DNA of 64,000 nt from CALBRZ01 sp964511065 (GTDB lineage: Bacteria; Planctomycetota; Planctomycetia; Pirellulales; S012-138). The stretch spans positions 1 to 64,000 of the forward strand of contig CAZEEG010000009.1 of the NCBI GenBank assembly GCA_964511065.1, read 5' to 3'. Shown here one piece after another: positions 35,372 through 43,982 of the stretch. The notes beneath the pieces are model-generated. The model worked only from the letters and a program-made list of their open reading frames with translations. It did no database searches and was not told the DNA's origin. The position numbers and the translations under genes were made by a program. Position 1 is the stretch's first letter. Each line of letters begins with the position of its first letter.

Positions 35372-35626
35372 TTATTGGCCGGAGAACAAGGACGTGCCGG
35401 TGTCGATGAAATCGCGCGGCGCTGGCAGGATAGTTCCGCGGTGGTAGTTGCGGCGGACTGCGTTGCCGTAGAAGTGGAACGGTCGATACGGGCGCTCCGT
35501 GATCGGGGTTGCCAACAGACGTTCACGCTGGGGCCCACGAGCAATCACAGAACCAGACCAACTGGGTTCGGCGGCGAGGGGTGTAGCCATCATCACGATC
35601 AACATAACTGCGCTCAGCATGCGCAT
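35372..35626 (-). CDS. Small secreted protein
   Basis: An 84-residue protein with signal peptide (MLSAVMLIVMMATPLAA) and a basic mature part ending FHFYGNAVRRNYHRGTILPAPRDFIDTGTSLFSGQ. The YGN-VRR-YHRG-LPAPRD pattern recalls a class of short planctomycete exported proteins, from memory. The ATG at 35626 is preceded by GGGAGA; a second ATG two codons on is equally possible. Function is unknown. Confidence 0.6.
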   Translation of the reverse strand: MRMLSAVMLIVMMATPLAAEPSWSGSVIARGPQRERLLATPITERPYRPFHFYGNAVRRNYHRGTILPAPRDFIDTGTSLFSGQ

Positions 35627-35872
35627 CAGACAAAGTCTCCCTTTTCGTTGTGCTGACGTCAGGCTTTTCCGAAACATAGCTCGCAAATCGTTTGCGGCAT
35701 GCGTTTTTCGTCGCCTGGCTGAAGATTCGCGCACCCCTCAAATTGCCCCCTGGGCTTCTGAGTAAGCGGCGGCGCAGTGTTACGCGGGCACCCCCCTGGC
35801 AACCGCTGCTTGGCGCCGGGAATCCTCGATCGTTGGCGTTTTGACGCCCGCGGCCGTGACCGCGGCCCAAGG

Positions 35873-37474
35873 TCAGGAACCGTTGTTGCTGTTCATCTTC
35901 TGGAGACGCTGCTCCAGAGCGGCCCGATCGAAATTGGCCGGCACGGGATAATCTTGATTGGCTTCCAGTTCGGCCAGCGTGGGGGTGGGAGAAACGATTC
36001 CGCCCTCGGGCACATCCGCACCGGAAATCCAGACCACGGCGTTGAGGACCAGCTTGCGGAAATCGTCGTGTCCCCAATTCCAGTGGTCGTGCCCTCCGGT
36101 GAAGCCGAAGCCGCGGCCGCCGTCTTCGCGCTCAACGGCCCAGGCCAGGGTTTCAGCCATGCCTTTGCGCTTGGCGACGTGCGGATTGCCACCTCGCTCC
36201 GACGGCTGTTCGCGCCGGGTATTGTCGGGCGGCGTGGCCGTGAGAATGGGAACCACGCCGGAATCTTGTTCGCGGAAACGCATGTGGTAGTACCACTCGT
36301 CGCGAATCTCAAACGGCCGGACACCGCGCGTGATGGGGTGACCTTTCGCCAGCGTGGTCTTTTCCAGCGTCCAGTGCGGATTGACGGACCAGAAGGTTTC
36401 AAAGTAGCCGCCAATCCATTGCAGGAAATAATGCCCCGGCTTTCCGGCCGGAACTTCCACCGCGTAATGCAGGCACGCCAGGCCCACGCCCCGTTTCATC
36501 AATGCGTCAAACGCTTCGAGGCGGTTATTGATGGGGTGCCCGCCACCGCCGTTCATGAACAGGACCACGCCATTTGCGTTATCAAACGCCGTGGGATCCT
36601 TGGGCCAGCCATTGAGATAAACGGTGGTCAACACGTCGGGTGCAGCGTCATCGAGCCATTTCTTCATCAACAGGCAGCCCGCGTTGAATTCGTGGGCGCC
36701 GTAGCCGTGGCTCTTGGTCCCGGCGACCATCACGATCTTTTTCTTGTCTTCCAGCGGCAGGCGCTTCAGACGAATATCCTTGAACTGCACCAGCATGGGC
36801 GGCCCCGCGTGAAGTTGGAGCGCCAGGATGCCGGCACGCTGGGCATTGGATCGGCCGTCGACCAGTTCGCACACCACCACGCCGTTGATGCGCTGGACGA
36901 TGTGGTTGCCGCGAGCTTCAAGCTCGTACTCGTTCCATTCCGAGGGCTTCAAACTGGCGAGAAACTTGCCAGTGTCCTCGGCCAATGGCGACTTCTCAGC
37001 CTGGTCGCCAGAGTACCGCACGGATGTTCCACGCTGAGCGAGCACGCCTCCGAACCGCTCGCCGTAGCAGGTGCCCAGCCAACTGCCGCCCGCATCGATA
37101 TCCGCCTGGTAGCCGGCAACCACGTAATCGCCCAGGTGCTTGCTGCGGAACTGGATGCCGGAATTGCCGCTTTCGATGCGGAAGCGCGCTCTTAGAACGA
37201 AATCGTCCAGATCGCCGCCCTGCCAGATCAAGAAGGTATTGCCTTTGGTGGGGTTCTCGGCTGTTGTCTGCCCCGTAATGGCACCGTCGCGGACGGACCA
37301 GAATCCTTCCTTGCCTTCCCAGCCATCCAGGTCGCGGCCGTTGAAGATCGGCTTGAAGCCCGCCTCGTCGTTGGCACGGTCCGCGGCGTTGGCCGGCGTG
37401 GCGGTGACAAGCAACAGCATGGCCGCCGTGGCAGCCAAATAGCGACGGTATACGAACGAAATTCTTCGAAGCAT
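35873..37474 (-). CDS. DUF1080-ThuA fusion protein, exported
   Basis: A 533-residue exported two-domain protein. After a signal peptide (YLAATAAMLLLVTATPANA) comes a DUF1080 domain (FKPIFNGRDLDGWEGKEGFWSV ... NSGIQFRS ... YQADIDAGG ... WNEYELEARGNHIVQRING, ending QFKDIRLKRL), then a ThuA-like class I amidotransferase-fold domain (KIVMVAGTKSHGYGAHEFNAGCLLM ... GVVLFMNGGGGHPIN ... GVGLACLHYAVEVP ... GFGFTGGHDHWNWGHDDFRKLVLNAVVWISG). ThuA proteins act in trehalose/disaccharide metabolism, and DUF1080 members are linked to 3-keto-disaccharide cleavage, so joint action on an oxidised disaccharide is a fair inference. The ATG at 37474 is favoured by GAGGGTG upstream. Confidence 0.92.
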   Translation of the reverse strand: MLRRISFVYRRYLAATAAMLLLVTATPANAADRANDEAGFKPIFNGRDLDGWEGKEGFWSVRDGAITGQTTAENPTKGNTFLIWQGGDLDDFVLRARFRIESGNSGIQFRSKHLGDYVVAGYQADIDAGGSWLGTCYGERFGGVLAQRGTSVRYSGDQAEKSPLAEDTGKFLASLKPSEWNEYELEARGNHIVQRINGVVVCELVDGRSNAQRAGILALQLHAGPPMLVQFKDIRLKRLPLEDKKKIVMVAGTKSHGYGAHEFNAGCLLMKKWLDDAAPDVLTTVYLNGWPKDPTAFDNANGVVLFMNGGGGHPINNRLEAFDALMKRGVGLACLHYAVEVPAGKPGHYFLQWIGGYFETFWSVNPHWTLEKTTLAKGHPITRGVRPFEIRDEWYYHMRFREQDSGVVPILTATPPDNTRREQPSERGGNPHVAKRKGMAETLAWAVEREDGGRGFGFTGGHDHWNWGHDDFRKLVLNAVVWISGADVPEGGIVSPTPTLAELEANQDYPVPANFDRAALEQRLQKMNSNNGS

Positions 37475-37832
37475 CGCGCCCACCCTCGTTCGTTGCGAAT
37501 CCATGAAGGATAGAGATTGGCCTGGGGCCGGCAGCGTGCTCGTCCCTGGCGGGAACCAGACTAACACCCGCGGCGCGCGAAGTAAAACAACTGGGGGGCT
37601 AGCACGGCTGCCAACATGCCGCACCCCCAGGCGCGCTGCCGCCTCTTCGCAGCGCGTGCTCGGCGGGCCGATAGCGCAGCTTCGCCCGGTTCGGACGTGG
37701 CCTCGGCCTCTTGGCTTTGAAACTCAGCGGCTCTCTTCTGCACATGGGGCAATTCTCTTGATGGTTGCGCTGCGTAGAATGAGACAGAGTCCGGCACCCA
37801 AAAGGGGCAGACACCGTACCACGGCTGGCCGT

Positions 37833-38291
37833 ATGAACGATCTGGAGTTCATCATCGAGCGGATCGAGAACGGGTTGCTGCTCCCGGCGAGCATGCTGCG
37901 GCTTTCCACCGATCGTGCGCTTGAGCAACGAGGCAAGTCGCGTTTCGCCAAGCCCTGGCGCCGACTCCAGGCCGAGGTCGAAAGGGCGATTTACGAGGCA
38001 GGGCTCCCCCTTCGCATCCGAAACGACCTGGCAACGCTGCGCGAGGTGGCCTTTATCCGCGTGTACGACTTCACAGAACATGTAGACCTGGCTGGCACTG
38101 TATCCGATGATTTCGGCCTGTTTGGCGGGGCGCTGCTGACTTCACTCAACGATGCCTGGCTCAACGGCCTGTGGTGTGAGTACCGCCAAGGCCGATTCCC
38201 ATGCAACAATGTTCGATCAGTCGAAGGTTCGCTCCACGATTTGCTCTACGAAGAACCCGAGCCCGAGCGGGCTTGGGTGCGCGGGTCCTAG
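37833..38291 (+). CDS. Hypothetical protein
   Basis: A 152-residue soluble protein with no signal peptide or membrane segment. It begins MNDLEFIIERIENGLLLPASMLRL, is helical and basic in the first half, and ends in the acidic YEEPEPERAWVRGS. The frame is open upstream to 37503, but the ATG at 37833 starts the protein-like part. No family is recognised; nothing adjacent points to a role. Confidence 0.55.
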   Translation: MNDLEFIIERIENGLLLPASMLRLSTDRALEQRGKSRFAKPWRRLQAEVERAIYEAGLPLRIRNDLATLREVAFIRVYDFTEHVDLAGTVSDDFGLFGGALLTSLNDAWLNGLWCEYRQGRFPCNNVRSVEGSLHDLLYEEPEPERAWVRGS

Positions 38292-38617
38292 TCGCCGATT
38301 CCTCGACCTTGGCGGTAACCAATGAATCTAGGGGGCGAGCCGGTCCACGCGCAGGCTTGGTAACCTGGGCCTAAAAGCTGGCGGTACTGTCCAGCGAGCC
38401 ATTTGGTGTGAAAAAGCTGCGACAAAGTGTCACAGCAATCCATGGCGGTTGATGGGTGGCGCATCGCACGCAGGCCGCAGCGGCAGCTTACGGTCCGTCT
38501 CCAACGATTCATTCTGGTGGACCCGCTCGTTTGGCCCCTTGTCAAACGCTGGCGGTTTTTGATTCAATCCGTCGGAAAGCGATCAATCATTCCTCCCAGC
38601 ACACAGGCGGCGCACCG
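38292..38617. other. Intergenic stretch upstream of DUF1015
   Basis: About 326 bases with no supported gene, repeat or structured RNA. It probably carries the promoter of the DUF1015 gene, but no clear pair of boxes was found. Confidence 0.35.
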
Positions 38618-39922
38618 ATGCCGGATATTCAGGCTTTCCGCGGAATTCGATACGACTTGGGTCATGTAGGCAGTCTGCGCGATGTGGTCGCGCCGCCTTA
38701 CGATGTGATCGGCGAAGAGGAACAGACTCGGCTTTACGAGCGGCATCCGGCCAACGTGATTCGCCTGATTCTGAACCGGCCCGAACCTGGCGACGACGAG
38801 CAGAACCATGTCTACAGCCGCGCGGCCAGATTCTTCAAAGAGTGGCAGCGGCAAGGCGTACTGTTCACCGAGGGTGAGCCTGCTATCTACGTGTACCACC
38901 AACAGTTTACGTTCAATGGGCAGGAGTACACCCGGCGAGGGTTCATGGCCCGGGTCCGCCTGGAGCGGTTCGGCGAAGGGTCCATTTACCCGCACGAAGA
39001 AACAATGTCCGGGCCCAAGGAGGATCGGTTCCGGCTGATGAGCGCCTGCAAGGCTCAGCTCAGCCCCGTGTTTGGACTGTATCCCGACCCCGAACGGTAT
39101 GCCCAGGGCATTCTCGATGCGGCAATTGCCGGCCAACCGTCGCTCGAAGCCACCGACGATTTGGGGGTGCGGCACCAGTTGTGGGTGGTAACCAACACCA
39201 AGGTCATTGCCGATGTGACCGCGGCCCTGGGCGGAAAGCCGGTGTTCATTGCCGACGGCCACCATCGCTTTGAAACCGCGTGCAATTATCGCGATGCCCT
39301 GATCGAAAAGCAGGGGCCGCTCGATCCCTCGCACCCGGCCAATTACGTGCTGATGATGTGTGTGGGCATGAGCGACGAGGGCATGGTCGTGTTCCCCACT
39401 CACCGGTTGTTCCAGGGGTTGCCCGAGATGACCTCGGCCCAATTGACGGAGAAATTGGGCGATTGCTTTACGTGCCGCGACGGCGGCCAAGGCCCCGATG
39501 CCGCCAATACCGTGTGGGAAGACATGGAAACCAGCGATCTGCAGGGCCTGCTCGGTTTTTACACCAAGGCCGACGATCGCTGGACGCTGGCCGAAATCAC
39601 CGATGCCGGCCGGGAACGCCTCGCCACGTTGTCTGCCGATCGCAGCGAAGACTGGCGCGGTTTGGGTGTGGCCATCCTGCATCGCCTGGCAATTGAGGAA
39701 TTGTTGGGCGGGAAAAACCTGCCCAAGCCGGGCTATGTCCACCTGGTCCAGGAAGTGATTGACGGCCTCAAAACGGGGCAATATCCGCTGGGGGCCCTGG
39801 TTATGCCGCCGCGCTTGGACCAGATCCAGGCTGTCAGCGAGCACGTGGAACGGATGCCGGCTAAGAGCACCTACTTCTATCCGAAACTGCTGTCTGGCCT
39901 GGTGTTCCACTCGCTGGAGTAG
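38618..39922 (+). CDS. DUF1015 family protein
   Basis: A 434-residue cytoplasmic protein. DUF1015 landmarks are all present: DIQAFRGIRYDL near the start, DVVAPPYDVIGEEEQTRLYERHPANVIRLIL, GFMARVRLERFGEGSIYPHEETMSGPKEDRFRLMSA, LSPVFGLYPD, VFIADGHHRFETACNYRDAL and YPLGALVMPPRLDQIQAVSEHVERMPAKSTYFYPKLLSGLVFHSL. The DGHHR motif is the likely active or binding site. Members are sometimes called HTH-containing or SpoOJ/ParB-like proteins of unknown activity; they are often near serine/phosphoglycerate pathway genes in other bacteria, and a cysteine synthase gene follows here. Confidence 0.92.
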   Translation: MPDIQAFRGIRYDLGHVGSLRDVVAPPYDVIGEEEQTRLYERHPANVIRLILNRPEPGDDEQNHVYSRAARFFKEWQRQGVLFTEGEPAIYVYHQQFTFNGQEYTRRGFMARVRLERFGEGSIYPHEETMSGPKEDRFRLMSACKAQLSPVFGLYPDPERYAQGILDAAIAGQPSLEATDDLGVRHQLWVVTNTKVIADVTAALGGKPVFIADGHHRFETACNYRDALIEKQGPLDPSHPANYVLMMCVGMSDEGMVVFPTHRLFQGLPEMTSAQLTEKLGDCFTCRDGGQGPDAANTVWEDMETSDLQGLLGFYTKADDRWTLAEITDAGRERLATLSADRSEDWRGLGVAILHRLAIEELLGGKNLPKPGYVHLVQEVIDGLKTGQYPLGALVMPPRLDQIQAVSEHVERMPAKSTYFYPKLLSGLVFHSLE

Positions 39923-39973
39923 GCCCAGCCCTGGGCCAATCTGAGGGCGGCTGCGACCGACTGAGCCGGTCGC
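39922..39973 (+). terminator. Two GC hairpins after DUF1015
   Basis: GGCCCAG/CTGGGCC (39922-39937) and GCGACCG/CGGTCGC (39953-39973, seven-base loop) follow the stop immediately. Neither has a T-tract, so termination efficiency is uncertain. They separate DUF1015 from the cysK promoter just downstream. Confidence 0.4.
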
Positions 39974-39993
39974 TGTGCGCAAACTGCGCAAGG

Positions 39994-40023
39994 TTGACCG
40001 GTTTTTGCGCCCTTTGCTATACT
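39994..40023 (+). promoter_or_regulatory. Sigma-70-type promoter of cysK
   Basis: TTGACC (39994-39999) and TATACT (40018-40023) are separated by 18 bases, one mismatch each from the consensus. Transcription would start near 40030 and give a leader of about 215 bases before cysK. No recognisable riboswitch was identified in that leader. Confidence 0.6.
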
Positions 40024-40244
40024 CCCTCGCGTTCTAGGAAAATTGGCTAGGGGACGCGGCGAATCTAGCAAATCTCCCATCGGAACGACTGCCCAAACGG
40101 GGCGACCGGCAACGTCGATCGATCTCGCGCAGCCGTATGGCACTTGCCAACCACCGCCAGGTTAGGTAGTGGAATCAAGCGCACCGAAGACCTGCTGCTT
40201 GCGTCGTCGTTCCGCGACTTCTCACTGAATTCAGGAGGACTTTC

Positions 40245-41195
40245 ATGGCCGTTCGAGGCGCTCACCGCGACATCACCCACGCCATTGGCGATACCCCGCT
40301 TGTGCTTCTCCGCCGCATGACGCAAGGCTGCAAGGGCACGGTGTATGCCAAGCTCGAAAACCTTAACCCCCTCTGGAGCGTGAAAGATCGCATTGCCCGG
40401 GCGATGATCGACGCCGCCGAACGCGATGGCCTGATCAACGAAAACACCGTGATCATCGAGCCGACCAGCGGTAACACGGGGATCGGCCTGGCATTCGTGT
40501 GTGCTGCCCGCGGCTACCGCTTGGTGGTCACCATGCCCGAGAGCATGAGCCTGGAGCGCCGTCGGATGCTCAAGGCGCTGGGGGCAGAGTTGGTGCTGAC
40601 ACCGGCGGCCGAAGGCATGCCCGGCGCGCTGCGCAAGGCCGATGAGTTGGTGAGCCAGAATTCCAACTACTACATGCCGCAGCAGTTCAAGAACCCGGCC
40701 AACCCCGAGGTCCATCGCCTCACCACGGCCGAGGAAGTCTGGCGCGACACGGAAGGCAAGGTCGATATCTTCGTGTCTGGCGTGGGGACCGGCGGCACAA
40801 TCACGGGCGTGGGTGAAGTGCTCAAGCAGCGCAAGCCCGGTGTCAAAATCGTGGCCGTCGAACCGACCAACAGCCCTGTGATCACTCAGAAACTGGCGGG
40901 CCAGGAACTCAAGCCCGGCAAGCACACCATCCAGGGCCTGGGGGCTGGTTTCATTCCCGATGTGTTGAACCTGGAAGTCATCGATGAAGTGGTTCAGGTT
41001 CAAGACGAAGACGCCATGGAATCGGCCCGCCGCCTGGCAAGCGAAGAAGGCCTGATGTGCGGGATCAGCTCGGGGGCCGCCGCGTGGGCCGCCATCGAAC
41101 TGGCCAAGCGGCCTGAAAACGCCGGCAAGCAGATCGTTACCGTGCTGCCGGACCTGGGCGAGCGCTACCTCTCCACCAAGCTGTTCCCCGAGTAA
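40245..41195 (+). CDS. cysK: Cysteine synthase A (O-acetylserine sulfhydrylase)
   Basis: A 316-residue pyridoxal-phosphate enzyme making L-cysteine from O-acetylserine and sulfide in the cytoplasm. The cofactor lysine is in NPLWSVKDRIA (Lys47). The substrate loop PTSGNTGIGLA, the phosphate-binding GVGTGGTITGVGE and the C-terminal GISSGAAAWAA are intact. Length is standard for CysK and there is no CBS domain, which argues against cystathionine beta-synthase. Translation has a strong AGGAGG site. It has its own promoter and a perfect terminator, so it is monocistronic; no cysE is adjacent. Confidence 0.96.
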   Translation: MAVRGAHRDITHAIGDTPLVLLRRMTQGCKGTVYAKLENLNPLWSVKDRIARAMIDAAERDGLINENTVIIEPTSGNTGIGLAFVCAARGYRLVVTMPESMSLERRRMLKALGAELVLTPAAEGMPGALRKADELVSQNSNYYMPQQFKNPANPEVHRLTTAEEVWRDTEGKVDIFVSGVGTGGTITGVGEVLKQRKPGVKIVAVEPTNSPVITQKLAGQELKPGKHTIQGLGAGFIPDVLNLEVIDEVVQVQDEDAMESARRLASEEGLMCGISSGAAAWAAIELAKRPENAGKQIVTVLPDLGERYLSTKLFPE

Positions 41196-41295
41196 ACGGT
41201 ACCGGCGGACATTCGGATCGCGCGGCCTATCCAGGTTGCAATCTGATCCATGAAACCGGGCGCGACACCACCGGTGCGCGATCCAAACCAACCAG

Positions 41296-41330
41296 GGGCC
41301 GCGGCGATGATACCCGCCGCGGCCCTTTCT
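41296..41330 (+). terminator. Rho-independent terminator of cysK
   Basis: GGGCCGCGGCG (41296-41306) pairs perfectly with CGCCGCGGCCC (41315-41325) around an eight-base loop and is followed by TTTCT. It lies 100 bases after the stop. The following ~370 bases to the next gene hold nothing supportable apart from that gene's leader. Confidence 0.78.
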
Positions 41331-41701
41331 CATGCGCGCGGTATGAGCCCTATGGTGCGCACCGTCATGTGCGCTACGAAATGTGTACTCGCGTGCCTGC
41401 CGCCGCTGCGAACCGCAAACGGCAGAACCGTTTCATCCGCTCGTTGCGATGCATTCGCTATAAACGCTTTGAACGCCCTGGCCGGTATCGCCGTTCGCCC
41501 GGCAAGACGTTGACGATTGCGCCGGTAGCAAACGGTTGGTGAACGGTCTGTTGAACTGGTTGTGCTGGTCTTTCTGCCCGGCATGGTTCTACCGCGGAGC
41601 TATCCTTTCCCATGGCATCGAGCGCCGCTGGCGGAAAATCGGCTCCCTGTACGGATGGCTTGATCCAGATCCCCTCAGTCCGACTGTATAGGAGGAGTGC
41701 A

Positions 41702-41941
41702 ATGCGAGCCTGTTTCGATCGTAAGTACATGGTCTTGTTGATCGTCAATATCGGTTTCTGGTGCGTGCTAGGCTTCAATCAGGAGTCGACCGGACAGAAC
41801 AATCCCCCTAAGGCGCCCTTTGCCAACGCGGTTGAGCAGCGCATCGAAATCGTGAACGAACTGAAGGAAATCAAAGCACTGCTCAAGGAGCAGAACGCGC
41901 TGCTCAGTTCCGGGAAACTCCAGGTAACGGTGGCCCGATAG
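41702..41941 (+). CDS. Small membrane-anchored protein with coiled coil
   Basis: A 79-residue protein with one N-terminal hydrophobic helix (YMVLLIVNIGFWCVLGF) and a charged helical, probably coiled-coil, C-terminus (AVEQRIEIVNELKEIKALLKEQNALLSSGKLQVTV). A strong TAGGAGGAG site precedes the ATG. It stands 53 bases before the prepilin-like gene and may be the first gene of the pilus/secretion run. The domain order resembles small scaffold subunits, but no family is recognised. Confidence 0.7.
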   Translation: MRACFDRKYMVLLIVNIGFWCVLGFNQESTGQNNPPKAPFANAVEQRIEIVNELKEIKALLKEQNALLSSGKLQVTVAR

Positions 41942-41994
41942 TCGCCTCGCCCTGCGGCGTGCGGTGGCCAATGCCGCTTGAGACAGCACCAATT

Positions 41995-42555
41995 ATGAGG
42001 CGCATTTCCATCATCCGCCGCGGTTTGACGCTGATCGAAATGCTGATCGTGCTTGCGCTGTTGGGAATTCTCGCGGCGCTGGCCCTCCCCAACCAGCAGC
42101 CAGCCACCGGCGAGCAACTGCGCGGTGCTGCCGAAATGGTGGCTTCCGATATCAGCTACGCTCGCAGTCTGGCCATGATGGGAAACAGCCGTTACCGGAT
42201 TACGTTTGATACGGGCAAGCAGCGATACATCCTGAGACACTCCGGAAGCAACCCGGCGCTGAATACTTTGCCGGCCGACGGTTTTGGTTCTCCGGCGGAC
42301 CCGCCCGACCAGCGAATCGGCCGGCTCGATCGGTTTCCCGACCTGGCGACCGACGTGCGGTTGCTGTCGGTCGACTCGGGCGGAGCCACGGTCAACCACG
42401 TGGAGTTCGGCCCACTGGGAGAAACCACCCGGGCCACGGAAACGGTGGTCTGGCTCACGGCGGGGCACGGCAGCGGGCGCCGCTGGGTGGCAATACGGAT
42501 CAATCCGGCAACCGGACTGGTACGCATCGGCAACATTCAGTCCACGTCGCCCTAG
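41995..42555 (+). CDS. Prepilin-like protein (type IV pilin/pseudopilin, GspH-like)
   Basis: A 186-residue protein with a class III signal: short basic leader (RRISIIRRG), then LTLIEMLIVLALLGILAALALP, cleavable by a prepilin peptidase after the Gly. The +1 residue is Leu instead of the usual Phe, while the important Glu at +5 is kept. The C-terminal globular part (ASDISYARSLAMMGNSRYRITFDTGKQRY ... GRRWVAIRINPATGLVRIGN) resembles GspH/FimT-type minor pseudopilins. It is the only pilin-like gene in the cluster. The ATG at 41995 is chosen because it puts the leader at normal length. Confidence 0.85.
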   Translation: MRRISIIRRGLTLIEMLIVLALLGILAALALPNQQPATGEQLRGAAEMVASDISYARSLAMMGNSRYRITFDTGKQRYILRHSGSNPALNTLPADGFGSPADPPDQRIGRLDRFPDLATDVRLLSVDSGGATVNHVEFGPLGETTRATETVVWLTAGHGSGRRWVAIRINPATGLVRIGNIQSTSP

Positions 42556-42847
42556 TTCACGTGCAGGAGCCCGATACCCAACCAATTTGATCATTGCTGA
42601 CTTCGTCCGGATGTGTGCGACAAGCAATTGGACGCCTGCCAAGCGAATGTCCGCTGCATTTCATACCGGTCCGCCGAAATGCCGCGGATTGTGTTGAAAA
42701 ACGGAACGAGTCTGGCACCGATGGTTCGTCCTCCTGACATGGGCGGCGCAACCATCAATACGGCAGCCATGAGATCAGGCACCACTTGGTCGCGCGGTAA
42801 TTTTCATAACACGCCTACAGATCCATAACAGGCTCACAGACGGATAT

Positions 42848-43900
42848 ATGGTTTCGTGGATTTCCAAACGCCGGCATGGCCCCATCGCGGTGGACTGGGG
42901 CCGCAACTCGCTGAAGCTGCTCCAGTTGACGGCAGATCAGACGGCGGTCTGCGCGGCCTCGCGTGTCGCTTTTGCCGGCGATGACGAAGCGGATGCCGAC
43001 CGTCGCGACGCGGCGGCCGTTGAAACCTTGCGCCAAGCGATTGAAACCCACGGCTTTCGCGGCCGTGCCGCCGTCATCTGCCTGGGAGCTCGGGAGTTGT
43101 TCGTGCAGAACGTGCGCGTTTCCCGGGGCGAAGAATCGCTCGCTTCCATCGTCAAGCAAGAGGCCGCTTCGCGCCTGCCGTTCAGCCTGAACGAAGCTGA
43201 GCTGCGGTTCCTGGAGGCTGGCGACGTTCGTCAGGGGGATCGCACCAAGCGGGAAATCATCGTCATGGCGTGCCGACAGGCAGCGCTCGACCGGTCGCTG
43301 GACTTGCTGGAGCGCGCAGGGCTGAAGCCGGTAGGTGTCGATGCCGAACCGCTGGCCTTGATCCGCTGCTACCAGCATATCTATCGCCGCGAGGAAGACC
43401 GGCAGGTGGCCGCCCTACTGATCCATTTGGGCGTGTCCAATACGGTTGTCATCATTGTTCACGGCGATCGCGTGCTGTTCATCAAGTACCTTGACGTTGG
43501 CGGAAGGCACTTTGACGAATCGGCCGCGCGGTTGCTGAAGATGAAAGTCTCCGATGCCGCGCTGTTGCGTCGCCATAACGGCGAGCGTCGCAGCGACCGG
43601 CAAGATCCGGAAATCGCCCGCACGGTGAGCGATGCCATCCGGCCCGTCATGGATCGGCTCGCCAACGAGATCGCCTTGTGTTTGAGATACCACAGCGTCA
43701 CGTTTCGCGGCCACAAGCTCAGCCGGTTGGTGCTGGGGGGCGGCGAAGCAACCCCGCACATGGCCCAGTGGTTTGAACAGCGGCTGAACCTGCCGGCTGA
43801 AATCGCCGAGCCGCTACGGGGCTGCGACGTGGCGTTGCTGCCCGGCCGCGCGCCGCAATGGGACGTGGCCGCCGGCATGGCCCTCCGCCGCGTGGAATGA
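42848..43900 (+). CDS. pilM: PilM-like actin-fold assembly protein
   Basis: A 350-residue cytoplasmic actin-like ATPase-fold protein of type IV pilus/T2S (GspL-cytoplasmic-domain) assembly. The phosphate-1 motif is IAVDWGRNSLKLLQL near residue 13; later landmarks are FSLNEAELRFLEAGDV, KREIIVMACRQAALDRSLDLLERAGLKPVGVDAEPLALIRC, HLGVSNTVVIIVHGDRVLFIKYLDVGGRHFDE, RLANEIALCLRYHS and LVLGGGEATPHM. It binds the cytoplasmic tail of PilN. A 292-base space separates it from the prepilin gene; the PilN gene follows closely. Confidence 0.9.
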   Translation: MVSWISKRRHGPIAVDWGRNSLKLLQLTADQTAVCAASRVAFAGDDEADADRRDAAAVETLRQAIETHGFRGRAAVICLGARELFVQNVRVSRGEESLASIVKQEAASRLPFSLNEAELRFLEAGDVRQGDRTKREIIVMACRQAALDRSLDLLERAGLKPVGVDAEPLALIRCYQHIYRREEDRQVAALLIHLGVSNTVVIIVHGDRVLFIKYLDVGGRHFDESAARLLKMKVSDAALLRRHNGERRSDRQDPEIARTVSDAIRPVMDRLANEIALCLRYHSVTFRGHKLSRLVLGGGEATPHMAQWFEQRLNLPAEIAEPLRGCDVALLPGRAPQWDVAAGMALRRVE

Positions 43901-43982
43901 AACCGGCAACCCGTTTGATTTGGCGCCAGGCGCACTACGAATCCATCCAGCATCCCGCACTTACGCTAAGAGCAACGTTCAC

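Noticed and set aside
37561..37797. Possible small minus-strand protein of about 60-78 residues ending in a hydrophobic helix
   Set aside because: The C-terminal helix is plausible, but no ribosome binding site, family or clear start was found, so it is not listed as a gene.
38564..39991. Minus-strand frame of 475 codons
   Set aside because: It is antisense to the DUF1015 gene and shows no recognisable domain.
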